This document shows, in pieces, positions 7,868-16,111 of a DNA stretch of 64,000 bases (positions are counted from its first letter, which is position 1; each line of letters begins with the position of its first letter). The position numbers and the translations under genes are program-made. The DNA comes from Asaia bogorensis (GTDB lineage Bacteria > Pseudomonadota > Alphaproteobacteria > CACIAM-22H2): positions 1-64,000 of the forward strand of contig CAMDLT010000012.1 in the NCBI GenBank assembly GCA_945901855.1, in the 5' to 3' direction. A model generated the notes under the pieces. The model did not search any database. It was not told where the DNA came from and saw only the letters and a list, made by a program, of their open reading frames with translations.

Positions 7868-8583
7868 GCGATACGGCCTATCTGATGATCGGCGCGTTTT
7901 TTGCCGCCATCGCGTCGGGCATGGCGGGGTTCGCATTTGCGCTGATCGCGTCGGCGACCTTCCTGCATTTTCGCGCGCCCGCCGACGCGACGCCGCTGGT
8001 GGTGGCGGCAAGCTTGCTGTCGCAGAGTTTCTCGATCTGGAGCCTGCGCGCGGGCATCGATTGGCGCCGTCTGGCGCCGTTTTTGATCGGCGGCATCGCG
8101 GGCATCCCGCTTGGCATCGCGCTGCTGGGGCTGGTTGCGGCCGATCCGCTGCGAAAATCCATCGGCGCGTTTTTGGTCGTCTACGCGCTTTATATGCTGC
8201 TGGCCCGGCCGCTTGCGCCCGTCGTGCGCGGCGGGCGTGCGCTCGACGGCGCGGTCGGACTGGTCGGCGGCGCGTTGGGCGGGCTTGCGGGCCTGTCGGG
8301 CGCATTGCCCACGATCTGGGCGGGCTTGCGCGGCTGGCCCAAAGACGCGCAGCGCGCCGTCTACCAGCCCTACATCTTCGTCGTCCAGGCGGCGACGCTG
8401 CTGGCGTTGGCGTTCGACGGCGGGATCGGCGAACAGGTGCAGACGGATTTTCTGTTCTGCCTGCCGGTCGTGGCGCTGGGCGTGTGGATCGGGCTCAAGC
8501 TCTATGCCCGCATCGACGACCGGCAGTTCAAACGCATCGTGCTCGCGTTGCTGCTGGCATCCGGGCTCGGACTGGTGTTCTAA
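7864..8583 (+). CDS. TauE/SafE-family membrane exporter, probably for sulfite
   Basis: 239 residues, almost entirely hydrophobic, with the duplicated TauE/SafE (DUF81) architecture: IASGMAGFAFALIAS in the first half and LVGGALGGLAGLSGALP in the second. Members linked to sulfonate pathways (TauZ, CuyZ, SuyZ types) are proposed to export the sulfite released by desulfonation. Start GTG at 7864 overlaps the upstream stop. Its place in an operon with SuyAB supports sulfite export. The family is broad, so an organic sulfonate or another anion is possible. Confidence 0.8.
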   Translation: MSDTAYLMIGAFFAAIASGMAGFAFALIASATFLHFRAPADATPLVVAASLLSQSFSIWSLRAGIDWRRLAPFLIGGIAGIPLGIALLGLVAADPLRKSIGAFLVVYALYMLLARPLAPVVRGGRALDGAVGLVGGALGGLAGLSGALPTIWAGLRGWPKDAQRAVYQPYIFVVQAATLLALAFDGGIGEQVQTDFLFCLPVVALGVWIGLKLYARIDDRQFKRIVLALLLASGLGLVF

Positions 8584-8615
8584 TCGGCCAAAATCAAACC
8601 AAGGGAGATGACGCC

Positions 8616-9626
8616 ATGATCGCCACCCGACGCGCCGTGCTTGCCGGCACCGCCGCCCTGCTCGCCGCCCCCGCAAGCCTGCGCGCGCAGACCGAGGTGC
8701 GCGAAGTGCGCATCGCCAAGCAGTTCGGCATCTCGTATCTGCCGCTGATGGTGATGGAAGACCAGAACCTGATCGAGAAACACGCGAAGGCCGCGGGCCT
8801 CGACGTGAAGACGAACTGGCTGCAGTTTTCGGGCGGCGCGCCGATCAACGACGCGCTCATCTCGGGCAGCCTCGAATTTGCGGGCGGCGGCGTCGGGCCC
8901 ATGATCGTGTTGTGGGCACGCACCAAGGGCTCGCTCAACGTGCGCGGCGTGGCGTCGCTGAATTCGCTGCCGCTCTATCTCAACACCGTCAACCCCAACG
9001 TCAAGACCATCCGCGACTTCACCGACAAGGACCGCATCGGCCTGCCGGCCGTGCGCGTGTCGATCCAGGCGATCACGCTGCAGATGGAAAGCGAAAAGCT
9101 GTTCGGCATGGGCCAGCACGGCAAGCTCGACAACATCACGGTGTCGATGTCGCATCCCGACGCGATGAACGCGATGATGTCGGGGCGCAGCGAGGTGACG
9201 GCGCATTTCGGCTCGCCCCCCTTCCAGAACCAGCAATTGCAGGATGCCCGCGTGACGCGCGTGCTGTCGAGCTACGACGTGCTGGGCGGCCCGGCCTCGT
9301 TCAACTTCATGTGGACGACGGCGCGCGTGCGCGAACAGAACCCGCGCGTCTACGCGGCGTTCGTCGCAGCGCTGGACGAGGCGCACGCGCTGATCAACCG
9401 CGACCGCAGCTTGGCGGCCGACATCTACATGCGCGTGGAACGCGGCGCGCCGCCCAAGGAATTCGTGATGCAGCTTCTCAACGATCCGCAGCACGAATTC
9501 ACCAAGGTGCCGAAGAACACGATGAAATACGCGAGCTTCATGGCCCGCACCGGCACGGTGCGCGAAGCGCCCGCCGACTGGAAAGACATGTTCTTCCCCG
9601 AACTGCACGCGACGCAGGGATCCTGA
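8616..9626 (+). CDS. NitT/TauT-type ABC transporter solute-binding protein
   Basis: 336-residue periplasmic binding protein of the SsuA/THI5-NMT1 type. The N-terminus (ATRRAVLAGTAALLAAPASL) is a signal peptide with a twin-Arg, possibly Tat-dependent. The mature part starts VREVRIAKQFGISYLPLMV and includes GGGVGPMIVLWA and RIGLPAVRVSIQ. AAGGGAG at 8601-8607 precedes the ATG. With the next two genes it forms an importer, and the operon context suggests that it takes up the sulfonated or dicarboxylate substrate of the pathway. The family also binds nitrate, taurine, aromatic acids and thiamine precursors. Confidence 0.85.
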   Translation: MIATRRAVLAGTAALLAAPASLRAQTEVREVRIAKQFGISYLPLMVMEDQNLIEKHAKAAGLDVKTNWLQFSGGAPINDALISGSLEFAGGGVGPMIVLWARTKGSLNVRGVASLNSLPLYLNTVNPNVKTIRDFTDKDRIGLPAVRVSIQAITLQMESEKLFGMGQHGKLDNITVSMSHPDAMNAMMSGRSEVTAHFGSPPFQNQQLQDARVTRVLSSYDVLGGPASFNFMWTTARVREQNPRVYAAFVAALDEAHALINRDRSLAADIYMRVERGAPPKEFVMQLLNDPQHEFTKVPKNTMKYASFMARTGTVREAPADWKDMFFPELHATQGS

Positions 9627-9630
9627 AGCG

Positions 9631-10422
9631 ATGGCGCAGCCGCTTCTGAAGGTGGACGGCGTCACGTTGCAGTACAAGACGGCCGAGCATCTGGTCACCG
9701 CAACCTGGCGCGTGAGCTTCGAAGTTCAGCGCGGCGAGCGCTACGTGCTGCTGGGACCGTCGGGCTGCGGCAAGTCCACCTTGCTGAAGGGCGTTGCCGG
9801 TTTCATGACCCCGGTCGAGGGGCATATCGCGCTCAACGGGCGCGAGATCGACAGGCCCGGCCCCGACCGTATGATGGTGTTCCAGGAATTCGACCAGCTG
9901 CTGCCCTGGAAGACCGTGCATCAGAACGTCATGTTCCCGATGCTGTGCGCGGGCAAATGGAACCGCAAGGAAGCGGGCGAGCGCGCGCGCCATTTCATCG
10001 CCAAGGTGAACCTGTCGAAATTCATCGACGTCTTCCCGCACATGCTGTCGGGCGGCATGAAGCAGCGCGTGGCGATCGCGCGCGCGATGGCGATGGAACC
10101 CGACATTCTGCTGATGGACGAACCCTACGCGGCCCTCGACGCGCTGACGCGGCGCAAGATGCAGGAAGAACTTCTGGAACTGTGGGACGACGTGCGCTTC
10201 ACGGTGCTGTTCGTCACCCATTCGATCGAAGAAGCGATCGTCGTCGGCAGCCGCATTCTGGTGCTCTCGCCCCATCCCGGCCGCGTCAAGGCCGAACTCA
10301 ACTGCCACCAGTTCGACCACACCGCGCAAGGCGGGGTCGAGTTCCAGGCCTTGCAGCGCCGCATCCACAACATGCTGTTCGCCGAGGCGATAGAGCCTGA
10401 GAAAGCCGATGCCCATGGCTGA
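9631..10422 (+). CDS. NitT/TauT-type ABC transporter ATP-binding protein
   Basis: 263-residue ATPase of the SsuB/TauB group. Walker A GPSGCGKST, Q-loop VFQEFDQLLPW, signature LSGGMKQR, Walker B ILLMDEPYAALD and the switch His in VTHSIEEA are all intact. It lies four bases after the binding-protein gene and overlaps the permease gene by 14 bases, so the three should form one importer. No sign of regulation within the protein. Confidence 0.9.
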   Translation: MAQPLLKVDGVTLQYKTAEHLVTATWRVSFEVQRGERYVLLGPSGCGKSTLLKGVAGFMTPVEGHIALNGREIDRPGPDRMMVFQEFDQLLPWKTVHQNVMFPMLCAGKWNRKEAGERARHFIAKVNLSKFIDVFPHMLSGGMKQRVAIARAMAMEPDILLMDEPYAALDALTRRKMQEELLELWDDVRFTVLFVTHSIEEAIVVGSRILVLSPHPGRVKAELNCHQFDHTAQGGVEFQALQRRIHNMLFAEAIEPEKADAHG

Positions 10423-11296
10423 GAGTGGGAAAATCCAGCCCGGCGTGCGCGCCGAATACGAAGTCGCAAGCATCGCCGACGCGCAGTTCGGCGAAGTGGC
10501 GCGTCCGCTTTCGGCGTTCGAGCGCGTGTGGAACCAGACCGGCGTGCGGCGCCTGGCGGTGGTCGCAGCGCTCGCGCTCGCGTGGGAAATTTACGGACGC
10601 ACCCTCAACAATCCGCTGATGTTTCCGCCGTTCAGCGAAGTGTCGGTGGCGTTCTACGACGCCTTCACCAAGGGCCCGTTGCTGGGCCGCATGCTGACGA
10701 CGCTGCAAGTGCTGCTGATCGGCTATGGCTGCGGCCTTGCGCTTGCCGCCGTGTTCACGACGCTGGCCGTGTCGACGCGCTTTGGCAACGATCTGCTCTC
10801 GACGCTGACCGCGATGTTCAATCCGTTGCCCGCGATCGCCTTGCTGCCGCTGGCGTTGCTGTGGTTCGGGCTCGGCATTCCCTCGCTCGTGTTCGTGATC
10901 GTGCACTCGGTCTTGTGGGCGGTGGCGCTGAATACGCATACGGGTTTCAAGTCGGTCTCGGAAACGATGCGCATGGCGGGCCAAAATTACGGCCTGACGG
11001 GCGTGCGCTACGTCATGGCGATTTTGATCCCGGCGGCGTTTCCCTCGATTCTCGCGGGCCTCAAGATCGGCTGGGCGTTCGCGTGGCGCACGCTGATTGC
11101 GGCCGAGCTGGTGTTCGGCGTGTCGGCGCGTTCGGGCGGGCTTGGCTGGTACATTTTCGAGAACCGCAATCTGCTCGAAACCGCCAACGTGTTTGCGGGC
11201 CTGCTCACCGTCATCGTCATCGGCCTGTTCGTCGAAGGCGTGATTTTCCGCGCGATCGAAGCGCGCACCGTGCGCCGCTGGGGGATGCAGCGATGA
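10409..11296 (+). CDS. NitT/TauT-type ABC transporter permease
   Basis: 295-residue inner-membrane permease of the SsuC/TauC group. A 35-residue cytoplasmic tail precedes about six transmembrane segments. The EAA-loop region reads SETMRMAGQNYGLTG and then ILIPAAFPSILAGLKIGW. Two in-frame starts are close (10409 and 10415), both inside the end of the ATPase gene. The stop overlaps the fumarase alpha start (ATGA), tying transport to catabolism in one transcript. Confidence 0.88.
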   Translation: MPMAESGKIQPGVRAEYEVASIADAQFGEVARPLSAFERVWNQTGVRRLAVVAALALAWEIYGRTLNNPLMFPPFSEVSVAFYDAFTKGPLLGRMLTTLQVLLIGYGCGLALAAVFTTLAVSTRFGNDLLSTLTAMFNPLPAIALLPLALLWFGLGIPSLVFVIVHSVLWAVALNTHTGFKSVSETMRMAGQNYGLTGVRYVMAILIPAAFPSILAGLKIGWAFAWRTLIAAELVFGVSARSGGLGWYIFENRNLLETANVFAGLLTVIVIGLFVEGVIFRAIEARTVRRWGMQR

Positions 11297-12177
11297 AACC
11301 GCTTGCCGTCGATCCGGCCGCCATCGAAGAAGCGGCGAAGCTTCTCTATATCCGCGCGCTCAAGATCCTGCCCGACGACATCAAACAGGGTTTCGTTCGC
11401 CTCGACGCGTCCGAGACCGGCGCCACGGCCAAGACGATCCTGGCAACGATGGTCGAAAACATCGACGTGGCCGAGCGCACCGACAATCTTTTGTGCCAGG
11501 ATACCGGCATCCCGATTTTCAATGTCGATATCGGCCAAAATGTCGCGATCGACGGCGTGGCGCTGAAGGCCGCGATCGGGCGCGGCGTGGCGCGCGCCAC
11601 CAAGGAGTATCCGCTGCGCTCGTCGGTCGTGCATCCGCTGACGCGCGTCAACTTGCACAGCTCGTCGGGCATCCGGGTCCCCGTCATCAACATCGATTTC
11701 GTCGACCGGCCCGGCACGCTTCGCCTCGAGATGATCCCGAAGGGTTCGGGCTCCGAGAACGGCTCGTTCCTCAAAATGCTGATCCCGGCCGACGGCATCG
11801 ACGGCATCAAAACCTTCGTGATCGACCGCGTGATGGAAGCGGGCGGCAAGGTGTGCCCGCCCACCATCGTGGGCGTGGGCATCGGCGGCACGTCGGATCT
11901 GTGCATGCACCTTGCCAAGGTTGCGGCCACGCGCGCCTTGGGATCGTCCTGCGCCGATCCGGAAGGGGCAAAGCTCGAAGCGCTGCTCTCGAACGCGGTC
12001 AACACGCTGGGCATCGGGCCGCAGGGGCTTGGCGGGGATTCGACCGCGTTCGCCGTGCATGTCGAAACGGCGGCGACGCACATCACCATGAATCCGGTCG
12101 CCGTCAACATCCAATGCCATTCGGCCCGACGCGCGAGCGCGCTGTTCGACGCCGACGGGCTCACGCTCGGGTTCTAG
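11293..12177 (+). CDS. Class I fumarase/tartrate dehydratase-type hydratase, alpha subunit
   Basis: 294 residues, the 4Fe-4S-binding alpha half of two-subunit class I hydratases (fumarase, L-tartrate dehydratase, mesaconase). Cluster cysteines fit CQDTG (about residue 73), CPPTIVGVGIGG and NIQCHSAR. HPLTRVNLHSSSG is a family block. Single-chain FumA fuses this to the beta part; here the parts are separate, as in TtdAB. In context it could hydrate the product of the SDH-like enzyme, for example a substituted fumarate. Fumarate, mesaconate, tartrate or a sulfonated analogue cannot be separated by sequence alone. Confidence 0.85.
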   Translation: MKPLAVDPAAIEEAAKLLYIRALKILPDDIKQGFVRLDASETGATAKTILATMVENIDVAERTDNLLCQDTGIPIFNVDIGQNVAIDGVALKAAIGRGVARATKEYPLRSSVVHPLTRVNLHSSSGIRVPVINIDFVDRPGTLRLEMIPKGSGSENGSFLKMLIPADGIDGIKTFVIDRVMEAGGKVCPPTIVGVGIGGTSDLCMHLAKVAATRALGSSCADPEGAKLEALLSNAVNTLGIGPQGLGGDSTAFAVHVETAATHITMNPVAVNIQCHSARRASALFDADGLTLGF

Positions 12178-12179
12178 CG

Positions 12180-12791
12180 ATGGCGCACCATGTTCTCGCC
12201 ATGCCGATCGACGATGCCCGCGTGCGGACCTTGCGTGCGGGCGATACGGTCACGCTCGAAAACGATCTGTTCGGCATTCGCGACGCGACCCAGATCCACA
12301 TGTTCGAGCGCGGCCGCAAGACGCGCTTTTCCCTGCGCGGCCATGCGGTGATCCACACCGCCCCCAACGTGCGCAAAGTGACGCCGTCCAACGAGTGTCC
12401 AGCGGGCTACGCGGCCGTGTGCGTGGGCACCACCACGTCCGACCGCATGGAGCGTTTTTCGCGCCCCTTGATGGCCGAATACGGCGTGCGCCTGATCGTC
12501 GGCAAAGGCGGTTTGCGCGAAGAGTCGCAGGCCGCGTTCAAGGAACTGGGAGGCGCCTATCTTGCCATCATCGGCGGCACGGCAGCGCTCGAGACCACAT
12601 GGATCGAGCGCATCGCGGATGTCGATCTCGACGATCTCAACCCCGAGAGCCTGTGGCATTTCAAGATCAAGGGGTTCGGGCCGCTGCTGGTGGCGATGGA
12701 CAGCCACGGCGCGTCTCTTTACGACGCGGTGCGCGATACGGCGCAGGACCGGCGCAAGGCTGCGCTCGCGGCCTTGGGCGTCAAAACATGA
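12180..12791 (+). CDS. Class I fumarase/tartrate dehydratase-type hydratase, beta subunit
   Basis: 203 residues, C-terminal (beta) domain partner of the preceding alpha subunit. Family blocks seen are RTLRAGDTVTLENDLFGIRD, GPTTS-like VGTTTSDRMERF, IVGKGGL and GGTAALETTWI. The active form should be an alpha2beta2 enzyme in the cytoplasm. ATG at 12180 is two bases after the alpha stop, and its own stop overlaps the flavoprotein start (ATGA). A start at codon 8 is also possible. Confidence 0.84.
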   Translation: MAHHVLAMPIDDARVRTLRAGDTVTLENDLFGIRDATQIHMFERGRKTRFSLRGHAVIHTAPNVRKVTPSNECPAGYAAVCVGTTTSDRMERFSRPLMAEYGVRLIVGKGGLREESQAAFKELGGAYLAIIGGTAALETTWIERIADVDLDDLNPESLWHFKIKGFGPLLVAMDSHGASLYDAVRDTAQDRRKAALAALGVKT

Positions 12792-14509
12792 AACGGCTCG
12801 ATTTCGACATTCTGATTTTGGGGGCGGGCGGTGCGGGGCTGTTTGCGGCCCTGCACGCCCACAAGGCCGACCCTGCGCTGAAGATCGCCATCGCGGTCAA
12901 AGGGCTGCTCGGCAAAAGCGGCTGCACGCGCATGGTGCAGGGCGGCTACAACGTGGCGTTGGCGCCGGGCGACAGTGCCGTGCGCCATTTCATGGACACG
13001 GTCGAAGGCGGCAAATGGCTCAACGACCAGGATCTGGCCTGGCTGCTGGTGCACGAGGCGCAAACGCGCATCCGCGAGCTTGAAAACGAGCTCGGCTGTT
13101 TTTTCGACCGCAACGCGGACGGAACGGTCCACCAGAAAGCTTTTGCTGGCCAAACCTTCGACCGCACGGTCCACAAGGGCGATCTGACGGGCATCGAGAT
13201 CGTCAACCGTCTGGCCGAACAGGTGTGGACGCGCGGCATCGACCGGCTGGAGGAGCATCGCGCGCTGGCGTTCGTCAAAACGGCGGACGGATCGGCGCTG
13301 GCGGGCGTTTTGATGCTCGACATGCGCGCGGGCGAATTTCTGTTCGTGCGCGCCAAGGCGGTGCTGCTGGCCACGGGCGGCGGGCCGACCATGTACAAAT
13401 ACCACACGCCGTCGGGCGACAAAGCGTGCGACGGCATGGCGATGGCGCTGCGCGCCGGGCTGGCGTTGCGCGACATGGAAATGGTGCAGTTCCATCCGAC
13501 CGGCCTGCTGGCCGGGCCCGACACGCGCATGACCGGCACGGTGCTGGAAGAAGGATTGCGCGGTGCGGGCGGGTGGCTCACCGACCGCGACGGCAAACGC
13601 TTCATGGCCGACTACGATGCCAAGGCCGAGCGCGCCACGCGCGATGTGGTCAGCCGGTCGATCGCCGATGCGATCGCCAAAGGGCGCGGCACGGATCTTG
13701 GCGGCGTCTATATCGAAATGGCGCATCTGGGGCCCGCCAACGTGCGCAAGCAGTTCAAGGGCATGGTCGAGCGCTGCGCCGATTGCGGTTTCGACCTTGC
13801 GGGCGGGCGCGTCGAAGTGGTGCCGACCGCGCATTACATGATGGGCGGCGTGCCGTTTGCGCCCGACTGCACGACCGCCTTGCCCGGTCTGTTTGCGGCA
13901 GGCGAAGACACTGGCGGCGTCCACGGCGCCAATCGCTTGGGCGGCAACGGCGTCGCCAATTCGACCGTGTTCGGCGGCTTGGCGGGTGCCAGCATGGCGA
14001 AATTCGTGCGAAACGCCGAACTTCGCGCGGCCGACGAAGCCGCGATCCATGCCGCGATCGCGGCCGCCGAAGCGCCGTTTGCCGAAGCGCCCGGCGATCT
14101 CGATGCCATTCGCGAGACGCTTTACGACACGATGTGGAACGATGTCGGCATCGTGCGCGACGCGGCCGGTTTGGCGCGCGGCGCGCTGGCGCTGGACGAA
14201 CTCGACAAAGCGCTCGACCAAACCGGCGTGGCCGACGGCGATCGCGCCTTCAATCTCGCCTGGCACGATTGGCTCAATCTTAAAAACCTGGTCGCGGTGT
14301 CGAAGATCGTGTGCGCTGCCGCCCAAACGCGCACTGACAGCCGGGGCGCCCATTTCCGCGCCGATTTTCCCGCAACCGACGATCTGGCAACGTCGCGCTA
14401 CACGCTTGCCAAACTCGACGGCAGTGCGCCCGTCGTGTCGAGCGAACCCGTTATCTTCACCCGCGTGCGGCCAGGCCAAACGCTTCTGCCCGCCGAGGCT
14501 GCCGAATGA
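12788..14509 (+). CDS. SDH/fumarate-reductase-type flavoprotein subunit (SdhA-like) with altered active site
   Basis: 573-residue FAD protein of the SdhA/FrdA/NadB family, the likely partner of the SdhB/C/D-like proteins at 6.5-7.9 kb. The dinucleotide motif ILGAGGAGLFAAL starts at residue 10. Active-site elements FHPTG (H236), RDVVSR (R285), AHYMMGG (H349) and GANRLGGN (R383) are present. Two positions differ from succinate dehydrogenase: the covalent-FAD His (SHT in SdhA) is Cys46 (GCT), and the substrate-binding Thr before the catalytic Glu is Glu254 (LEEGLRG versus VTEGCRG). FAD is therefore probably non-covalent and the substrate is probably not plain succinate. Overlaps both neighbours by four bases. 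Confidence 0.82.
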   Translation: MKRLDFDILILGAGGAGLFAALHAHKADPALKIAIAVKGLLGKSGCTRMVQGGYNVALAPGDSAVRHFMDTVEGGKWLNDQDLAWLLVHEAQTRIRELENELGCFFDRNADGTVHQKAFAGQTFDRTVHKGDLTGIEIVNRLAEQVWTRGIDRLEEHRALAFVKTADGSALAGVLMLDMRAGEFLFVRAKAVLLATGGGPTMYKYHTPSGDKACDGMAMALRAGLALRDMEMVQFHPTGLLAGPDTRMTGTVLEEGLRGAGGWLTDRDGKRFMADYDAKAERATRDVVSRSIADAIAKGRGTDLGGVYIEMAHLGPANVRKQFKGMVERCADCGFDLAGGRVEVVPTAHYMMGGVPFAPDCTTALPGLFAAGEDTGGVHGANRLGGNGVANSTVFGGLAGASMAKFVRNAELRAADEAAIHAAIAAAEAPFAEAPGDLDAIRETLYDTMWNDVGIVRDAAGLARGALALDELDKALDQTGVADGDRAFNLAWHDWLNLKNLVAVSKIVCAAAQTRTDSRGAHFRADFPATDDLATSRYTLAKLDGSAPVVSSEPVIFTRVRPGQTLLPAEAAE

Positions 14510-16110
14510 AGATCGCCGACAAACTTGCCCAAACCCTGGCCGACTGGGGGGCGACTTTCGCCTTCGGCATTCCGGGCAACGACGTGCTGGAAACCGTGCG
14601 CGCGTGCGAGGAGGCGGGTATTCGCTTCGTGCTCGCGAAGTCCGAGCCCGCCGCCGCCTTCATGGCCGATGCGGTCTCGCAAATCACGGGCAAACCGCAA
14701 GTGCTGATCCCGGCATTGGGACCCGGCATTGCCAACGCAACCGCCGGTTTGGCCGGCGCCTTGATGGAGCGCTCGCCCATCGCCGTGCTGACCGGCGAGA
14801 TGGCGACCGCCAACCAGCAAATCTACAACCATCAGGCGTTCGACCATGTGGCGCTGGCGACGCCCGTCGTCAAATACGCGGCGACCCTCAATGCCGCGCG
14901 TCCGGCGCAACAACTGGCGCGCGCGCTCGACATCGCGACGAGCTATCCGGCCGGCCCCGTCATGGTCAATGTGCCCGCCGATATCGGGCGTCTGGAAAGC
15001 AGCGAATCCGCGCGTCCGAAGCCCGCGCAGATCGAGCGAACGGCGCTGGCGCCCGACGCGGTCGCCGCTTTGCGCCAAAAAATCGCGGGCGCGAAACAGC
15101 CGCTGGCCCTGGTCGGCCGCGGAGCCTTGGCCGACCGCGTGCCCGCAGCGCTCCAGGCCTTCCTTGAAGGCTGGAACATGCCGTTTTTTGCGACCTACAA
15201 AGCCAAGGGCGTCGTCAGCGACCACCATGCTTTGTGTCTGGGCGCCGTCGGCCTGTCGCCCATCGTCGATGCGGCGAATCTGAAAGTGCTGGCGGCGGCC
15301 GATCTGGTCGTGTGCGTGGGGTTCGATCCAATCGAGCTTCGCGATGCGTGGGTCGATGCGTGGGGCCCCGAGCGCGCGGCGATCGCGCTCGATTGGGGGC
15401 CGCTCAACCATCGTATTTTTCCGCTGGGCCAGGAGTGCCACGGCGATCTGCCGACGATGCTGGCCCAGCTTGTCGGCAAGGGTAACGGCGCGTGGCCGGC
15501 GGCGGTGCTCGATGCGTGCCGCCGGGACGTTGCGCATATCGTGCGTCCACGCGCGCTGTCGCACGCCATTTCGCCCGCCGCCTTGTTCAAGGCCGTATCG
15601 GACCGTGTCGCGCCCGATTGGCGCATGACGGTCGATGTGGGCGCGCACCGTATCCTTGCGAACCATGCCATTGCCTGCAAAGCGCCCGGCCAATTGATGC
15701 AGTCGAACGGCCTGTGCTGCATGGGCTATGCCGTGCCCGCCGCCATCGGCGCGCAATTGGCCGATCGCCGGGCGCCGGTCGTCGCCCTCGTCGGCGACGG
15801 CTGCATGCTGATGACGTTGGGCGAATTGCCGCTCGCGGCCGAACTCGATCTGCCGATCGTCGTCATCGTGCTCAATGACGGCGCGTTGTCGCTGATCAAG
15901 TTGAAGCAGGCGAAGATGCAGATGGACAAACGCGGCGTCGATTTCGCGGGCCCGCGCTTCGATATGATCGCGCAAGCCTGCGGGGCCGCGGGCGTGCGCG
16001 TGGAAACCCAGGCCGCATTCGAAGCGGCGTTCGATGCGGCGCTGGGTGCCCGCAAATTCACGGTCATCGACGCGATCGTCGATGCGGCCGAATACATGGA
16101 GCAGATGTGA
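14506..16110 (+). CDS. Thiamine-diphosphate-dependent decarboxylase/synthase-like enzyme
   Basis: 534 residues with the three-domain layout of acetolactate synthase and benzoylformate decarboxylase. The N-terminal PYR domain holds the catalytic Glu E47 in KSEPAAAFMADA. The C-terminal domain has the ThDP/Mg motif GDGCMLM (430) through LND (N458). A family link to acetolactate synthase is clear; the substrate is not. Located between the flavoprotein and SlcC-like genes, it could decarboxylate sulfopyruvate to sulfoacetaldehyde. Known sulfopyruvate decarboxylases (ComDE) are much shorter and Xsc is longer, so this would be a new assignment. Acetolactate synthase-like activity on pyruvate is an alternative. 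Confidence 0.75.
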   Translation: MKIADKLAQTLADWGATFAFGIPGNDVLETVRACEEAGIRFVLAKSEPAAAFMADAVSQITGKPQVLIPALGPGIANATAGLAGALMERSPIAVLTGEMATANQQIYNHQAFDHVALATPVVKYAATLNAARPAQQLARALDIATSYPAGPVMVNVPADIGRLESSESARPKPAQIERTALAPDAVAALRQKIAGAKQPLALVGRGALADRVPAALQAFLEGWNMPFFATYKAKGVVSDHHALCLGAVGLSPIVDAANLKVLAAADLVVCVGFDPIELRDAWVDAWGPERAAIALDWGPLNHRIFPLGQECHGDLPTMLAQLVGKGNGAWPAAVLDACRRDVAHIVRPRALSHAISPAALFKAVSDRVAPDWRMTVDVGAHRILANHAIACKAPGQLMQSNGLCCMGYAVPAAIGAQLADRRAPVVALVGDGCMLMTLGELPLAAELDLPIVVIVLNDGALSLIKLKQAKMQMDKRGVDFAGPRFDMIAQACGAAGVRVETQAAFEAAFDAALGARKFTVIDAIVDAAEYMEQM

Positions 16111-16111
16111 C

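Noticed and set aside
6268-8676. An 802-codon open minus-strand frame opposite the SdhB-D and exporter genes
   Set aside because: The plus strand carries intact, recognisable proteins with overlapping starts and stops. The antisense translation is Arg/Ala-rich with no domain.
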